Positions 36,222 through 45,549 of a stretch of DNA of 64,000 nucleotides are shown piece by piece (the stretch's first letter is position 1; each line of letters begins with the position of its first letter). The notes under the pieces are model-generated. The model worked only from the letters and a program-made list of their open reading frames with translations. It searched no databases and was not told the DNA's origin. The position numbers were made by a program, and so were the translations under genes. Source of the stretch: Chitinophaga sp. (GTDB lineage Bacteria; Bacteroidota; Bacteroidia; Chitinophagales; Chitinophagaceae); contig NZ_JAGHZS010000003.1 in NCBI RefSeq assembly GCF_017745275.1, positions 738,693-802,692 on the forward strand, given 5' to 3'.

Positions 36222-37226
36222 ATGAAAACAATTATTGCATTATTCCTGTTGCTGGCGGTAGGGATAACTGGTACGGATGCTCAGCAACGCGCAAGGCCGG
36301 TTGATTATAATACCGTTATCAACGAAGCATTTAATTTATATAAAAATGAGAAGAGCGGACATAATGCGGATTACATTCCTTACCTGGATAAAGTAAACTC
36401 TGATTTGTATGGTATCGTACTGGTAACAGCTGATGGAAAGGTATACCAGGTGGGTGAAACGAAGTTTGAATTTGGTATTGAATCTATCGAGAAAGTATTT
36501 ACCCTGTGTATGGCAATGGATATTTTCGGGGATAGCGTTATTCTTCAGAAAATAGGAGCCGACCAAACGGGGTTGCCGTTTAACTCGGTACCCGCAATTG
36601 AATTAAACGGGCAGAAGCCCTCCAATCCTTTGGTGAATGCAGGCGCCATGGCTACTACCAGCTTGCTGACCAGTCATTTTGGACATGCGGATGCCTGGAA
36701 TAAAGTGAATGAATACTTTGCACGGTTTGCTGGCCGTAACCTAACGGTGCTGGATGAACTATATCAGTCGGAGGCCGCTACCAATGAGCATAACAAAGCC
36801 ATTGCCATGTTGCTGAAATCGTATGGATACATGTACGACGATCCTGTTTATGCCTGTGATTTTTATACCAAACAATGTTCTTACGGGGTGAATACCCGGG
36901 ATATTGGGATCATGGCGGGTACGCTGGCAAATGGGGGCGTGAATCCAATTACCCGGGAGCGCTTGCTGAGAGCGCAATATGTTCCCAAAGTATTGGCGAT
37001 TATGGGAACTACCGGGTTGTATGAAACTACCGGTGACTGGATGTTCCGGGTTGGGTTACCCAGTAAAAGTGGTGTGGGCGGCGGCATTATTTCCGTATTT
37101 CCCGGAGAATTCGGGGTTGCTGTTTTTTCTCCCCCATTGGATAAAGCGGGCAACAGCGTTCGGGCGCAGACAGCCATTAAATATATTGCAGACAAGCTGT
37201 CGGCCAACGTGTACCTGGGGAGGTAA
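36222..37226 (+). CDS. glsA: Exported glutaminase A
   Basis: 334 residues. Residues 1-20 (MKTIIALFLLLAVGITGTDA) form a Sec signal peptide, so the enzyme is probably periplasmic. The serine-dependent glutaminase core carries the S-x-x-K motif in FGIESIEKVF and NPLVNAGAMATTSLL. Later motifs include CSYGVNTRDIGIMAGTLANG and GLPSKSGVGGGI with its conserved Lys-Ser-Gly-Val. It hydrolyses glutamine to glutamate and ammonia. Downstream of an antiporter and porin and close to gadB, it could supply both glutamate substrate and neutralising ammonia under acid stress. Terminator at 37246-37294. Confidence 0.93.
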   Translation: MKTIIALFLLLAVGITGTDAQQRARPVDYNTVINEAFNLYKNEKSGHNADYIPYLDKVNSDLYGIVLVTADGKVYQVGETKFEFGIESIEKVFTLCMAMDIFGDSVILQKIGADQTGLPFNSVPAIELNGQKPSNPLVNAGAMATTSLLTSHFGHADAWNKVNEYFARFAGRNLTVLDELYQSEAATNEHNKAIAMLLKSYGYMYDDPVYACDFYTKQCSYGVNTRDIGIMAGTLANGGVNPITRERLLRAQYVPKVLAIMGTTGLYETTGDWMFRVGLPSKSGVGGGIISVFPGEFGVAVFSPPLDKAGNSVRAQTAIKYIADKLSANVYLGR

Positions 37227-37245
37227 GAATAGTATTTGTATTGCC

Positions 37246-37294
37246 AATTGGTGAACGGTACCGGGATTCCGGTTGCTGTTCACCAATTTTTTTT
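37246..37294 (+). terminator. Rho-independent terminator of glsA
   Basis: AATTGGTGAAC (37246-37256) pairs with GTTCACCAATT (37278-37288), with an inner ACCGG/CCGGT stem and a run of eight T. Confidence 0.9.
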
Positions 37295-37350
37295 CGCGGT
37301 TAATTCGTAAATTCATAAAACAAGTTATCATCTTAACATGTTTTAGAACT

Positions 37351-38298
37351 ATGGACGTAAAGGATTATTACAAGGTGCTGGGAGTAGAGAAAGCGGCAAC
37401 AGCTGAACAAATAAAGAAAGCCTATCGCAAACTGGCGGTTAAATATCATCCGGACAAGAATCCGGATAATAAAGTCGCGGAAGATAAATTTAAAGAAATC
37501 AACGAAGCATATGAGGTACTGAGTGATCCGGAGAAGCGGAAGAAATATGACCAGTTTGGGGAAAACTACAAGTACTACGAACAACACGGCGGCAGGCCGG
37601 AAGATTATGACTGGTCGCAATATGGAGGCGGGCAGGGCCGCACACGTTCCTATGGCAGCGGCAATATGGAAGATATGTTTGGCGGCGGCGGTGGTGAGGG
37701 TTTCTCCGATTTCTTTGAACAGCTTTTTGGCAGCCGTTTTTCAGGCGGTGGGCGCCGGCAGCAACAGGGGCCTGGCCGTGGCCGGGATGTACAGGCTACT
37801 ATGGAGGTATCGTTGGAAGATGCGTATAACGGCGCTACCCGGCAGGTAGAGGTTAATGGCAGCCGGTTGAATATTAAGCTGAAGCCCGGCTTATATGAAG
37901 GACAGGTGATCCGTTTAAAAGGGAAAGGCAGTCCCGGCCGGCAAGGCGGTACCAGTGGAGATTTGCTGATCACCATACAACTGGCTCCGCATCCGTTATT
38001 TGAATTAAAAGGACAGGATATTTACACCGATCTGGCCTTACCTTTGTATACCGCTATCCTGGGAGGTAAGCAAACCGTAAATACACCGGGTGCCAGCCTG
38101 AACATGAACATTCCGGCAGGTACAGACAGCGGGAAAGTATTTCGCTTAAAAGGAAAAGGAATGCCTGCTTACGATAATAGTGGTAGTGCAGGGGATCTAT
38201 ACATCAAAGCAATTGTACATATACCAACAAATCTTTCCGAAAAGGAAAAAGAACTGTTTCAGCAACTTTCACAATTAAATGAGAATGGCCATGCTTAA
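37351..38298 (+). CDS. CbpA/DnaJ-type class B J-domain co-chaperone
   Basis: 315 residues from ATG 37351; the longer frame start at 37273 would sit before an obvious J-domain start and lies in the terminator region. The J domain ([20 protein letters not shown]) holds the HPD motif in [12 protein letters not shown] Gly/Phe-rich linker ([17 protein letters not shown]) leads to two C-terminal substrate-binding subdomains. There is no zinc-finger region, so it is CbpA-like rather than true DnaJ. It stimulates DnaK. The next gene overlaps its 3' end by 20 nt or less, so they are translationally coupled. Confidence 0.93.
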   Translation: MDVKDYYKVLGVEKAATAEQIKKAYRKLAVKYHPDKNPDNKVAEDKFKEINEAYEVLSDPEKRKKYDQFGENYKYYEQHGGRPEDYDWSQYGGGQGRTRSYGSGNMEDMFGGGGGEGFSDFFEQLFGSRFSGGGRRQQQGPGRGRDVQATMEVSLEDAYNGATRQVEVNGSRLNIKLKPGLYEGQVIRLKGKGSPGRQGGTSGDLLITIQLAPHPLFELKGQDIYTDLALPLYTAILGGKQTVNTPGASLNMNIPAGTDSGKVFRLKGKGMPAYDNSGSAGDLYIKAIVHIPTNLSEKEKELFQQLSQLNENGHA

Positions 38299-38638
38299 AC
38301 TTTTTGATTACCTGGAAGAAGTGATATCTACTGAGCGTATTTCACAGTTGAATAACCCGAAGCTGTTATATACTGCCAGTGAAATCATGAAGGAACTTGG
38401 CTACGGTCAGTCCGGTATGGAACAGGAGCCATTGGATAGAGCGATGCACGCCTGTGCGGCATTAAATATCCCGGTGGACTTTAATTTCAAGAAAGTGTAT
38501 TGTTTTAAGGATGGCGAATTAACTACCGACTGGCAGTTATCGGAGCTGGCTACCTACCTGTTCATGATAAATTGTAATCCGTTGAATCCTTTTGTGGCTA
38601 AAGCACAGTTGATTTTTATGATGAAAGACCGGGTATGA
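38279..38638 (+). CDS. Small DinD/BRO-like domain protein coupled to the J-protein
   Basis: Up to 119 residues, with possible ATG starts at 38279, 38285 and 38291, all inside the end of the cbpA-like gene. The body ([38 protein letters not shown]) aligns by eye with the core of DNA-damage-inducible protein D/BRO-N-like domains (pattern ASEI..LGY and YL...N.NP..P.VA.AQ). In other bacteria CbpA is followed by its modulator CbpM (MerR fold); this gene has that position but a different sequence. The next gene starts at an ATGA overlap with its stop. A CbpM-like modulator role is possible but unproven. Confidence 0.7.
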   Translation: MRMAMLKLFDYLEEVISTERISQLNNPKLLYTASEIMKELGYGQSGMEQEPLDRAMHACAALNIPVDFNFKKVYCFKDGELTTDWQLSELATYLFMINCNPLNPFVAKAQLIFMMKDRV

Positions 38639-40056
38639 GAGATATCAACCGGACCGGTATCCTGATAGTGGTCATTATGGGCACTACGATGGCCGGCATA
38701 GATTCCAGTATTGTTAATATATCCCTTCCCGTTATGAGCAGGCAGTTTAACTGTACGCTGTCGGAAATAGAATGGGTGATTACGGTATACATGCTTAGTT
38801 TTTCTGTGCTGATGCCGCTGACTAACTGGCTGAAGAACAGGATCGGTTTTTTTAATCTCTATATCGGCGCTATTTCTCTTTTTACGTTGGGGTCGCTGAT
38901 GTGTGCATTGTCTACCAGTTTGAATTCCCTGTTGGTAGGGCGTGTAGTGCAAGCTCTCGGTGGCGGCGCCATGGCACCCACTTCCATGGCCATCATCTCC
39001 TATGTATTTCCCGCCAGGGTCCGGGGAACCGTATTAGGCTGGTGGGGATTGGGTAACCTGGTAGGCCCCGCGCTGGGCCCTACGCTGGGAGGTATCCTCA
39101 CCGAAAAATTTGGCTGGCCTTCCATCTTTTATATTAACCTGCCTATTGGTATACTCACGGTGGCACTGGCTTTTCAGTACCTGGGCGTCTTGCGCAAGCA
39201 GGCGAAGCTGAAGCTGCCTTTTGATCTTACCGGTTTTGTGGTGCTGACCATCTTCCTGGTATGTTTACAGTACGGTATTGCGCGGGCAGAAGTAGTAGGT
39301 ATTACTTCTCCCGAAATATTAATTACACTGGGGATAGCCTTTGTAGCATTGGCTGTATTTATATGGATAGACAGGCGCATAAAGGCTCCCATTATGGACC
39401 TCGCATTGTTTACCAATTATTCTTTTGTGAGTTGTATCCTCGTCACTATTTCCCGCGCGGCTGCATTGTTTGGCGGACTTTTCCTCATGCCCTTCCTTTT
39501 GCAGGAACAGATGGGGTTTTCAGAAGGGGTCTCTGGTTTGCTGATATTACCTAACTCTGTTTTTATGGCAGCGTTGATGCCTTTTGCAGGGAAGTGGTCT
39601 GATAAGCATGGTTCCCGTGAAATTTCTATCGTTGCGATTATATTGCTGGCTTTGTCTATGTACCTGTTTGCCCGGCTGGACCGGGGTAGCAGCCTTAATG
39701 CGGTTATTGTGACCATGATAGTGCGGGGCATAGGAATGGGGTTGTTACTGGCACCGCTGAATGCCGCTACTTTGAGTGCGGTCAGGCCAAGCGAGGTGAC
39801 TATGGCTTCTTCCATCAGTACCTTAATGCAGCAGGTAGGAGGCGCTATTGGTATTGCGGTGCTGGCCATTGTTACGCAGGCAGCTTATAACCGGCATGTA
39901 ATGGAAGGTATGGCGAATATGCCTGCGCATCACCTGGCGTTGCGGGAAGGATTTCATATCTCCCTGATAATATTGCTGGTCACCCTGATTCCCGCATGGT
40001 TCCTGCCCCGGCGGAATGTAGCCCTCAAAGATGTGGACACCCATATTGATACATGA
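38635..40056 (+). CDS. MFS transporter, DHA2 (EmrB/QacA) family
   Basis: 473 residues, about 14 predicted membrane helices, typical of the DHA2 drug:H+ antiporters. Motifs include the helix 1 signature MAGIDSSIVNISLPVMSRQF and motif C-like GPALGPTLGGILTEKFGW in helix 5. It probably exports drugs or amphiphiles at the inner membrane. No membrane-fusion (EmrA) or outer-membrane partner gene is adjacent. Its start overlaps the stop of the DinD-like gene in an ATGA, so it belongs to the J-protein operon. Confidence 0.92.
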   Translation: MRDINRTGILIVVIMGTTMAGIDSSIVNISLPVMSRQFNCTLSEIEWVITVYMLSFSVLMPLTNWLKNRIGFFNLYIGAISLFTLGSLMCALSTSLNSLLVGRVVQALGGGAMAPTSMAIISYVFPARVRGTVLGWWGLGNLVGPALGPTLGGILTEKFGWPSIFYINLPIGILTVALAFQYLGVLRKQAKLKLPFDLTGFVVLTIFLVCLQYGIARAEVVGITSPEILITLGIAFVALAVFIWIDRRIKAPIMDLALFTNYSFVSCILVTISRAAALFGGLFLMPFLLQEQMGFSEGVSGLLILPNSVFMAALMPFAGKWSDKHGSREISIVAIILLALSMYLFARLDRGSSLNAVIVTMIVRGIGMGLLLAPLNAATLSAVRPSEVTMASSISTLMQQVGGAIGIAVLAIVTQAAYNRHVMEGMANMPAHHLALREGFHISLIILLVTLIPAWFLPRRNVALKDVDTHIDT

Positions 40057-40107
40057 TTTTTTTCCTGCATGATTATTGGACGACCTTCCTGAACTTTTTT
40101 GGTATTT

Positions 40108-41556
40108 ATGGCAACAACTGGCAAGAAGCATATTTTGATGATTGATGATGATGAAGATGATTTTTTCCTGGTAAACTCGCTATTACAGGACATTTCCCCC
40201 GATCAATATGTACTTCAGTGGGTTTCTTCCTATAAGCAGGGGTTGCTGGCCATAGAAGCGCGTGCACATGATCTTTACCTGGTAGACTACCGCCTGGGGG
40301 CACATACGGGGATTGATGTGTTGCATCATTTCCGCAATCTGGGATATAAAGCCCCGGTTATTTTGTTTACCGGAAAGGGCGACTACCACATCGATAAAGA
40401 AGCGATGCAGGCCGGAGCCGCTGATTACCTGGTAAAAAGTGAAATTACCGCCGCCCTGCTGGAAAGAGCCATCCGCTATACCCTGGATAAATTCAATCAC
40501 CTGCAGGCAATTGAAAAAAGTGAAAAAAGGTATTTCAGCATCTTCGAAAAATCCAATGACCTTATTATCCTCGCAGATTGCGAACATAAAATAGTAGCGG
40601 CTAATCCAGCCGCCCTGAATGTATTGAAATACCCGGAAGATGAGCTGTACAACAGCCATTTGCAGGGGTTGTTTGCAGAGGAGCAAGTGATCAGGGACTT
40701 CCTCGATCAACTTTGCAAAGAAGAAGGTGTAGTGCAAAAAGAGTATATGTTCCGCAGCAAAACCGGGCAGCAGTTGGATGTGATGATCAATGCTTCCCTG
40801 CTGGACGAGAAGAAGCAACTGTATTTATGCATCATCCAGGATATTACGGCCCGTAAACGCAAAGAGCGGGAGAAGCAACAACAGGAAAAATTCGCTATTA
40901 CCGGCCGCATTGCCCGCTTAATTGCCCACGAGGTACGGAACCCACTCACGAATATATTGCTGGCCGTTTCCCAGCTTAAAATGGAGCCGGTAGCAGAAAC
41001 AGAAGATGCCCAGTTATACCTGGATATCATGGAACGTAATTGTCACCGGATTAATCACCTGGTAACAGAGCTGCTGCAATCTACGCGCATGACGGAGTTG
41101 AATATGCTGCCAGTTGGATTGAATGTATTGCTGGAAAAGGCATTGCACCTGGCTGCGGATCGCCTGCAACTAAACAATATTGCTGTCATACAACAGCTCT
41201 CCCAGCCAGATTGTATGATTTTGGCAGATGAAGATAAAATACTCATTGCGTTGCTGAATATTATTATCAATGGTATTGAAGCGATGAAAGCCGGTGAAGG
41301 CCGGTTGAGCATTGCCTCCTGGCAGGAAGCAGAACGGGTATTTGTTCGTATATCCGATAACGGTAGTGGTATTTCTGAGCAGAACCTGGCAAAATTATTC
41401 GAACCGTTTTTTACGAATAAAACCAAGGGAACGGGGTTGGGGCTTACGGCCACACAGAATATTATTTTGCAGCACCATGGCAATATTGCAGTAGAGAGTA
41501 AGCTGGGAGAAGGGACTAGTTTTGTGATCAGTTTTCCGATAGCTGTTAGCAGTTAG
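40108..41556 (+). CDS. Hybrid REC-PAS-histidine kinase
   Basis: 482 residues from ATG 40108 (a TTG at 40099 is less likely). The receiver domain (1-125) has the acidic pocket MIDDDEDD and phospho-acceptor Asp60 in YLVDYRLG. A PAS domain spans about 135-245 (IFEKSNDLIILADCEHKIVA). HisKA carries LIAHEVRNPLTNIL, with His as phospho-site. HATPase_c has N box LLNIIINGIEAM, DNGSGI and GTGLGL. There is no membrane segment, so it is cytosolic. With the receiver first, it probably takes signals from another kinase and may act within a phosphorelay. No partner regulator is adjacent. The last codons lie within the arm of an inverted repeat. Confidence 0.93.
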   Translation: MATTGKKHILMIDDDEDDFFLVNSLLQDISPDQYVLQWVSSYKQGLLAIEARAHDLYLVDYRLGAHTGIDVLHHFRNLGYKAPVILFTGKGDYHIDKEAMQAGAADYLVKSEITAALLERAIRYTLDKFNHLQAIEKSEKRYFSIFEKSNDLIILADCEHKIVAANPAALNVLKYPEDELYNSHLQGLFAEEQVIRDFLDQLCKEEGVVQKEYMFRSKTGQQLDVMINASLLDEKKQLYLCIIQDITARKRKEREKQQQEKFAITGRIARLIAHEVRNPLTNILLAVSQLKMEPVAETEDAQLYLDIMERNCHRINHLVTELLQSTRMTELNMLPVGLNVLLEKALHLAADRLQLNNIAVIQQLSQPDCMILADEDKILIALLNIIINGIEAMKAGEGRLSIASWQEAERVFVRISDNGSGISEQNLAKLFEPFFTNKTKGTGLGLTATQNIILQHHGNIAVESKLGEGTSFVISFPIAVSS

Positions 41557-41647
41557 CTTTTAGCTTTTAGCAAAATGCAGCGGAGGTCATATACTATATG
41601 TTCTCCGCTGCATTTTGCTAAAAGCTAAAAGCTAATTGCTAACAGCT
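41541..41647. repeat. Giant inverted repeat between the hybrid kinase gene and cvfB (45-nt arms)
   Basis: Arms 41541-41585 and 41603-41647 are complementary apart from one mismatch, around a 17-nt loop. The arms are built of repeats of TTAGC and AGCTTTT. The left arm encodes the last residues and stop of the kinase. The right arm ends 5 nt before the cvfB stop. Probable bidirectional terminator, related in style to 23884-24010 and 60328-60450. Confidence 0.85.
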
Positions 41648-41652
41648 AACTG

Positions 41653-42486
41653 CTAGAGGCTTTCTTCCGCTTTAATCCCTGTTTGTGTAAAAGTGATTTT
41701 CCGCTGTTTATATAAGTTACCTATTGTCATTTTAAAGGTCTTTTTGCTCATACCAAAGAACTCCTGGATTTCTTCCGGTGTAGATTTATCATGGTAGGGC
41801 AGGTAGCCATTATTTTCTTCGAGCAGGCGCATAATTTTTTCCGCTTCATCTTCTACTCTTCCGAAGCCGGGTTTGCCGATGATCAGGTCTATTTTATCTT
41901 CTTTGATCTGGCGAACGAAGCCTTTCATTTTATCGCCGATTTCGAGCGGGCGGAAAATTTCGTTGTGGTGGAGGATGCCGGTGTGCTGGTTGTTGATGAT
42001 GGCCACGTAGCCGATGTCAGTACGGCGGTAGATGACCAGGTCAACGGCCTCTTTTTCCTGTACGGTAAGGTTTTCATTGCTGAGGAACCGGTCAATTTTT
42101 TCGGTGGCAGCGAGACGGCCGGTTTGTTCATCGATGTATATTTTCACCAGGTATTCCTGGCCGGGCGCCATGCGGGTTAATTGCTGGGAAGTGGCTACAA
42201 ATAAGTCTTTCATGAGACCCCAGTCGAGGAATGCGCCTTGTTTGGTGACGCTTACGGCTTTCAGCAGCACAATATCGCCTACAATGCCGAAGGGGCGCTG
42301 GGTGGTAGCAATCAACCGGTTTTCCGAGTCGTGATAGAGGAAAACTTCCAGTTCATCACCTATTTGGGTACCCTTGGGTACAAACCTTGTTGGGAGCAGG
42401 ATTTCCTGGTCTATGCCTTCGAGGTATACACCAAAATCAGCTTCTTTTTTTACCCTTAACAGGTTGTATTCACCCACCTTTATCAT
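41653..42486 (-). CDS. CvfB/YitL-type S1-domain RNA-binding protein
   Basis: 277 residues. Several S1-like OB-fold modules are visible: GEYNLLRVKKEADFGVYLEG at the N-terminus, then VSVTKQGAFLDWGLMKDLFV, and a third near NQHTGILHHNEIFRPLEIGD. A winged-helix domain closes the protein (STPEEIQEFFGMSKKTFKMT). This is the CvfB architecture; relatives bind RNA and influence virulence-factor expression in Firmicutes. The cellular role in Bacteroidota is unknown. Monocistronic, convergent with the kinase gene. Confidence 0.9.
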   Translation of the reverse strand: MIKVGEYNLLRVKKEADFGVYLEGIDQEILLPTRFVPKGTQIGDELEVFLYHDSENRLIATTQRPFGIVGDIVLLKAVSVTKQGAFLDWGLMKDLFVATSQQLTRMAPGQEYLVKIYIDEQTGRLAATEKIDRFLSNENLTVQEKEAVDLVIYRRTDIGYVAIINNQHTGILHHNEIFRPLEIGDKMKGFVRQIKEDKIDLIIGKPGFGRVEDEAEKIMRLLEENNGYLPYHDKSTPEEIQEFFGMSKKTFKMTIGNLYKQRKITFTQTGIKAEESL

Positions 42487-42533
42487 AAAATTCGATTAAT
42501 AGTCCGGGTGCAAGTTACTTATAGATTGCCGGA

Positions 42534-42562
42534 TTGCGAGAATCATATTCTGCTTACTTTTG
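42534..42562 (+). promoter_or_regulatory. Putative promoter of tauE/safE
   Basis: TTG (42534-42536), an 18-nt spacer and TACTTTTG (42555-42562), an exact TAnnTTTG -7 element, about 70 nt before the ATG at 42631. Confidence 0.6.
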
Positions 42563-42630
42563 TAAACATCAGCGATTCACTGGTTACCTGTAATTCCGGG
42601 AGCACTGATCTAAACCAACCAAACCATCTT

Positions 42631-43467
42631 ATGACGATTTTATCATTTACCCTGATCCTCCTGTGTGGGGCCTTTACGGCCGGACTACTGGGGTCGCTGA
42701 CCGGGCTGGGCGGCGGCGTAGTGATCATCCCTTTACTCACCCTGGTATTTCATGTAGACATCCGTTATGCCATTGGTACTGCGTTAGTGGCGTCTATTGC
42801 CACATCTTCCGGTTCTGCTTCTGCCTATGTAAAGGAAGGTATTACGAACATCCGGCTGGGGATGTTCCTGGAAATTGCCACTACTACCGGTGCCGTGGTA
42901 GGGGCGCTGATAGCGGTGTATATGCCCACCAATGTGGTGGCCATTATTTTTGGGCTGGTGCTTATCTTTTCTTCGTTGATGTCTTTTCGTAAGAAGATGG
43001 AAGTGCCCGCCGGAGAACAGAAGAGCAAGCTGGCGGCTCAGTTACGGCTTAACAGCAGTTATCCCACGGCCGATGGGGTAGTTAATTACGAGGTGCATCA
43101 TGTGCCGGGGGGCTACTTCATGATGACTTTTGCAGGTATTATGTCCGGGTTATTAGGCATCGGATCCGGGGCGCTGAAGGTGCTGGCGATGGATAACATC
43201 ATGCGTATCCCATTTAAAGTATCTACTACTACCAGCAATTTTATGATTGGGGTAACAGCGGCTGCCAGCGCCGTGGTATACCTGCAGCGTGGCTACATTG
43301 CGCCGGGATTATGTATGCCGGTGGTATTGGGCGTGCTGGCAGGGGCTTTTGCGGGCTCTAAGTTGCTGACCCGGGCCAACGTAAAGTGGCTGCGTATAGT
43401 CTTCAGCGTAGTAATTGGAGGCCTGGCGCTGCAAATGATTTATAATGGTATCACCGGAAAATTATAA
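42631..43467 (+). CDS. TauE/SafE family membrane exporter
   Basis: 278 residues from ATG 42631; the frame is open upstream but a promoter lies there and the first helix starts here. Seven to eight membrane helices with the family repeat GLLGSLTGLGGGVVIIPLLT in the first half and MSGLLGIGSGALKVLAMDNI in the second. The family exports sulfite, sulfoacetate or other small organic anions. A DUF1634 membrane gene starts 3 nt after the stop, a frequent pairing, so they likely form a complex or share a substrate. Confidence 0.9.
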   Translation: MTILSFTLILLCGAFTAGLLGSLTGLGGGVVIIPLLTLVFHVDIRYAIGTALVASIATSSGSASAYVKEGITNIRLGMFLEIATTTGAVVGALIAVYMPTNVVAIIFGLVLIFSSLMSFRKKMEVPAGEQKSKLAAQLRLNSSYPTADGVVNYEVHHVPGGYFMMTFAGIMSGLLGIGSGALKVLAMDNIMRIPFKVSTTTSNFMIGVTAAASAVVYLQRGYIAPGLCMPVVLGVLAGAFAGSKLLTRANVKWLRIVFSVVIGGLALQMIYNGITGKL

Positions 43468-43470
43468 GCT

Positions 43471-43866
43471 ATGAAAAAGTTTTTCTCTAATTATCTCCGG
43501 GATAAGGATATCCAGCAATTGATAGGCAAGCAACTGCGTATAGGTGTGATTACCTCCAGCATTATTGTATTGATTGGCGGGGTGATTTACCTGATCCGTC
43601 ATGGTCATGAACAGCCGTCTTATGGCAATTTTACCGGTGTTCGCGAGGGGTTGACGAACCTGCGGGGTATCTGGCAGGGGGTGCTGGAAAATAAAGGCAT
43701 GAATATTATCCAGTTGGGAGTGGTGTTACTCATTGCTACGCCTATTATTCGTATAGCCTTTTCTGTTATAGCATTTTTACTGGAGAAAGATTACCTGTAT
43801 GTAGTGTTGACGCTGGTAGTACTGGGTGTTATTATGTTTAGTATGTCTGGCGGGCTTGCCGGGTGA
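43471..43866 (+). CDS. DUF1634 membrane protein
   Basis: 131 residues with three hydrophobic helices (about 24-43 IGVITSSIIVLIGGVIYLIR, 78-100, 108-127). It matches DUF1634, a short membrane family nearly always encoded next to TauE/SafE transporters. The gene begins 3 nt after tauE and ends before a bidirectional-looking terminator. It is a probable accessory subunit of the exporter. No catalytic motif. Confidence 0.88.
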   Translation: MKKFFSNYLRDKDIQQLIGKQLRIGVITSSIIVLIGGVIYLIRHGHEQPSYGNFTGVREGLTNLRGIWQGVLENKGMNIIQLGVVLLIATPIIRIAFSVIAFLLEKDYLYVVLTLVVLGVIMFSMSGGLAG

Positions 43867-43913
43867 TTGTTTTTTCCAGGATTGTACTGATTTTGGGATT
43901 TTAAAAAGATAAT

Positions 43914-43946
43914 AGCAGGCGTCTCAATTTTTTTGAGACGCCTGCT
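43914..43946. terminator. Bidirectional terminator between DUF1634 and fucosidase genes
   Basis: A 14-bp perfect stem (AGCAGGCGTCTCAA, 43914-43927, with 43933-43946) closes a TTTTT loop between convergent genes. Confidence 0.8.
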
Positions 43947-44144
43947 TATGCTAACAAAGCATTTGTATTCGTCAGGAAAATTTTAGATGCCAGTTAATAA
44001 TTCCTTAATATCTGCGTCTGGCAATTACAACGACCGGATAGATTCCGTTCATCTCAGCAGCGGACGATTTGATGTGCGCTTCAAAAACTAATTTCTAAAA
44101 CCTGTATACTGAACAGGCACAGCGGCCATCGAAGTATTCCAACA

Positions 44145-45515
44145 CTACAGGCTTACCGCAATTACCGCATCCGTGGCGTCCGGAGTGGTGGCAGGTAACT
44201 GAATCACCAGCTCTTCTCCGTTTGCAGTAGTAGGCACGTTTTTACCATTGGCCAGCAATCTGGCGCTATTCACTTTTCCTTTTACACCGGGTACATGCAA
44301 CTGACCATCAGCAGGCCAGTTGAATACGTGCAGGTATAAGGTAGTTTTATCACCATTTTTCTTTTGGGTGCAGCGGCCCCAATCCAGTGCCGGCAACGGG
44401 CTGCCTTGTGTGCCATAGATCGATTCTCCGTTTACCTTCATCCACTGGCCAATGCCTTTCAATGCAGTGAGACTACCTTCGGGGAATTGTCCCAGCGCAT
44501 CCGGGCCTACATTGAGGAGATAGTTACCATTTTTGGAAGCGATATCTACCAGGTTACGTATAAGCGTTTCCGTAGTTTTCCATTTGTGATCATAGCTTTT
44601 ATATCCCCAGGTGCCGTTCATGGTCATGCAGGTTTCCCAGTCGCGCCCATCCAGTTCTGCCTGGGTAGGGATTTTCTGTTCCGGTGTTTTATAATCGCCG
44701 GGGAAGTTGGGGCGTTTCAGGCGGTCGTTGGTGATGATATTGGGTTGCAGTGCCAGTACGGTTTGTAGTTTTTGTGCATATTCATCTGTCATGTTGGTAG
44801 GGGTATCCCACCATAATACGGCTACATCGCCGTAGTTGGTGAGGAGTTCCTTTACCTGTGGTACAGCTACTTTATCGATGTATTCGGACATGGTAGCACT
44901 GGTTTGCAGCGGGTCCCAGTGGCCGGTGTTGGCCATTGTATAGGCGTCTATTTTAGCGGAATCCGGGTTGGGCCATCCTTCGGTGGCAATTTTGCGGGCA
45001 GCGGCGCCACCGGGATTGTTCCAGTCCTGCGCCTGGGAGTAGTAGAAGCCCAGTTTGATACCATATTTTTTGCAGGCGGCAGCCAGCGGGGCCAGTACAT
45101 CCTTGCCATACGGGGTAGCATCTACGATATTCCATTTGCTGGCATTGGATTTAAACATGGCGAATCCGTCGTGGTGTTTGGCGGTAATCACAATATATTT
45201 CATGCCGGCGTCCCTGGCGGTTTTTACCCAGGCGTCTGCATCGTATTTCACGGGGTTAAATTGTTTGGCGTATTGCTGGTATTCCAGCACCGGGATTTTT
45301 GCGCGGTTCATGATCCATTCGCCGCCGCGGCCAACCTGCTGACCTTTGTAGTTGCCGGCCAGCTGGGCATAGTCGCCCCAGTGGATAAACATGCCGAAGC
45401 GTGCTTCCCGCCACCATTGCATGCGTTGATCATGTGTGAGTGTAGTTTGTGCTAACAGGATGGACGTCGGTATTAACAGCGCCACCAGGAACAGGAGCCC
45501 TTTTTTCATAAACAT
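44145..45515 (-). CDS. Secreted alpha-L-fucosidase, GH29
   Basis: 456 residues. Signal peptide (1-22, ending LLAQ). The GH29 catalytic barrel shows RFGMFIHWGDYA, TAKHHDGFAMF (His114-His115-Asp116) and the nucleophile Asp237 in VAVLWWDTPTN. A small beta-sandwich C-terminal domain follows (about 350-456). It releases alpha-linked fucose in the periplasm or at the surface. The promoter region holds at 45536-45549 the same 14-bp palindrome found beside susC, so both loci may share a LacI-type regulator. It is not linked to a susCD pair here. Confidence 0.95.
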   Translation of the reverse strand: MFMKKGLLFLVALLIPTSILLAQTTLTHDQRMQWWREARFGMFIHWGDYAQLAGNYKGQQVGRGGEWIMNRAKIPVLEYQQYAKQFNPVKYDADAWVKTARDAGMKYIVITAKHHDGFAMFKSNASKWNIVDATPYGKDVLAPLAAACKKYGIKLGFYYSQAQDWNNPGGAAARKIATEGWPNPDSAKIDAYTMANTGHWDPLQTSATMSEYIDKVAVPQVKELLTNYGDVAVLWWDTPTNMTDEYAQKLQTVLALQPNIITNDRLKRPNFPGDYKTPEQKIPTQAELDGRDWETCMTMNGTWGYKSYDHKWKTTETLIRNLVDIASKNGNYLLNVGPDALGQFPEGSLTALKGIGQWMKVNGESIYGTQGSPLPALDWGRCTQKKNGDKTTLYLHVFNWPADGQLHVPGVKGKVNSARLLANGKNVPTTANGEELVIQLPATTPDATDAVIAVSL

Positions 45516-45535
45516 AATGTGGATATTATATATTA

Positions 45536-45549
45536 TGCAATCGTTTGCA
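45536..45549. promoter_or_regulatory. LacI-like operator upstream of fucosidase
   Basis: TGCAATCGTTTGCA is the exact reverse complement of the site at 2761-2774. It lies about 20 nt upstream of the fucosidase start codon. A second inverted repeat, AGCGC-TTT-GCGCT, lies at 45568-45580. Confidence 0.6.

Noticed and set aside
43980..44230. Minus-strand alternative-frame Cys-rich peptide near the fucosidase end (contains CGNCGKPVVLEYFDG)
   Set aside because: It lies mostly in another frame of the well-supported fucosidase gene and has no start codon of its own; probably chance.
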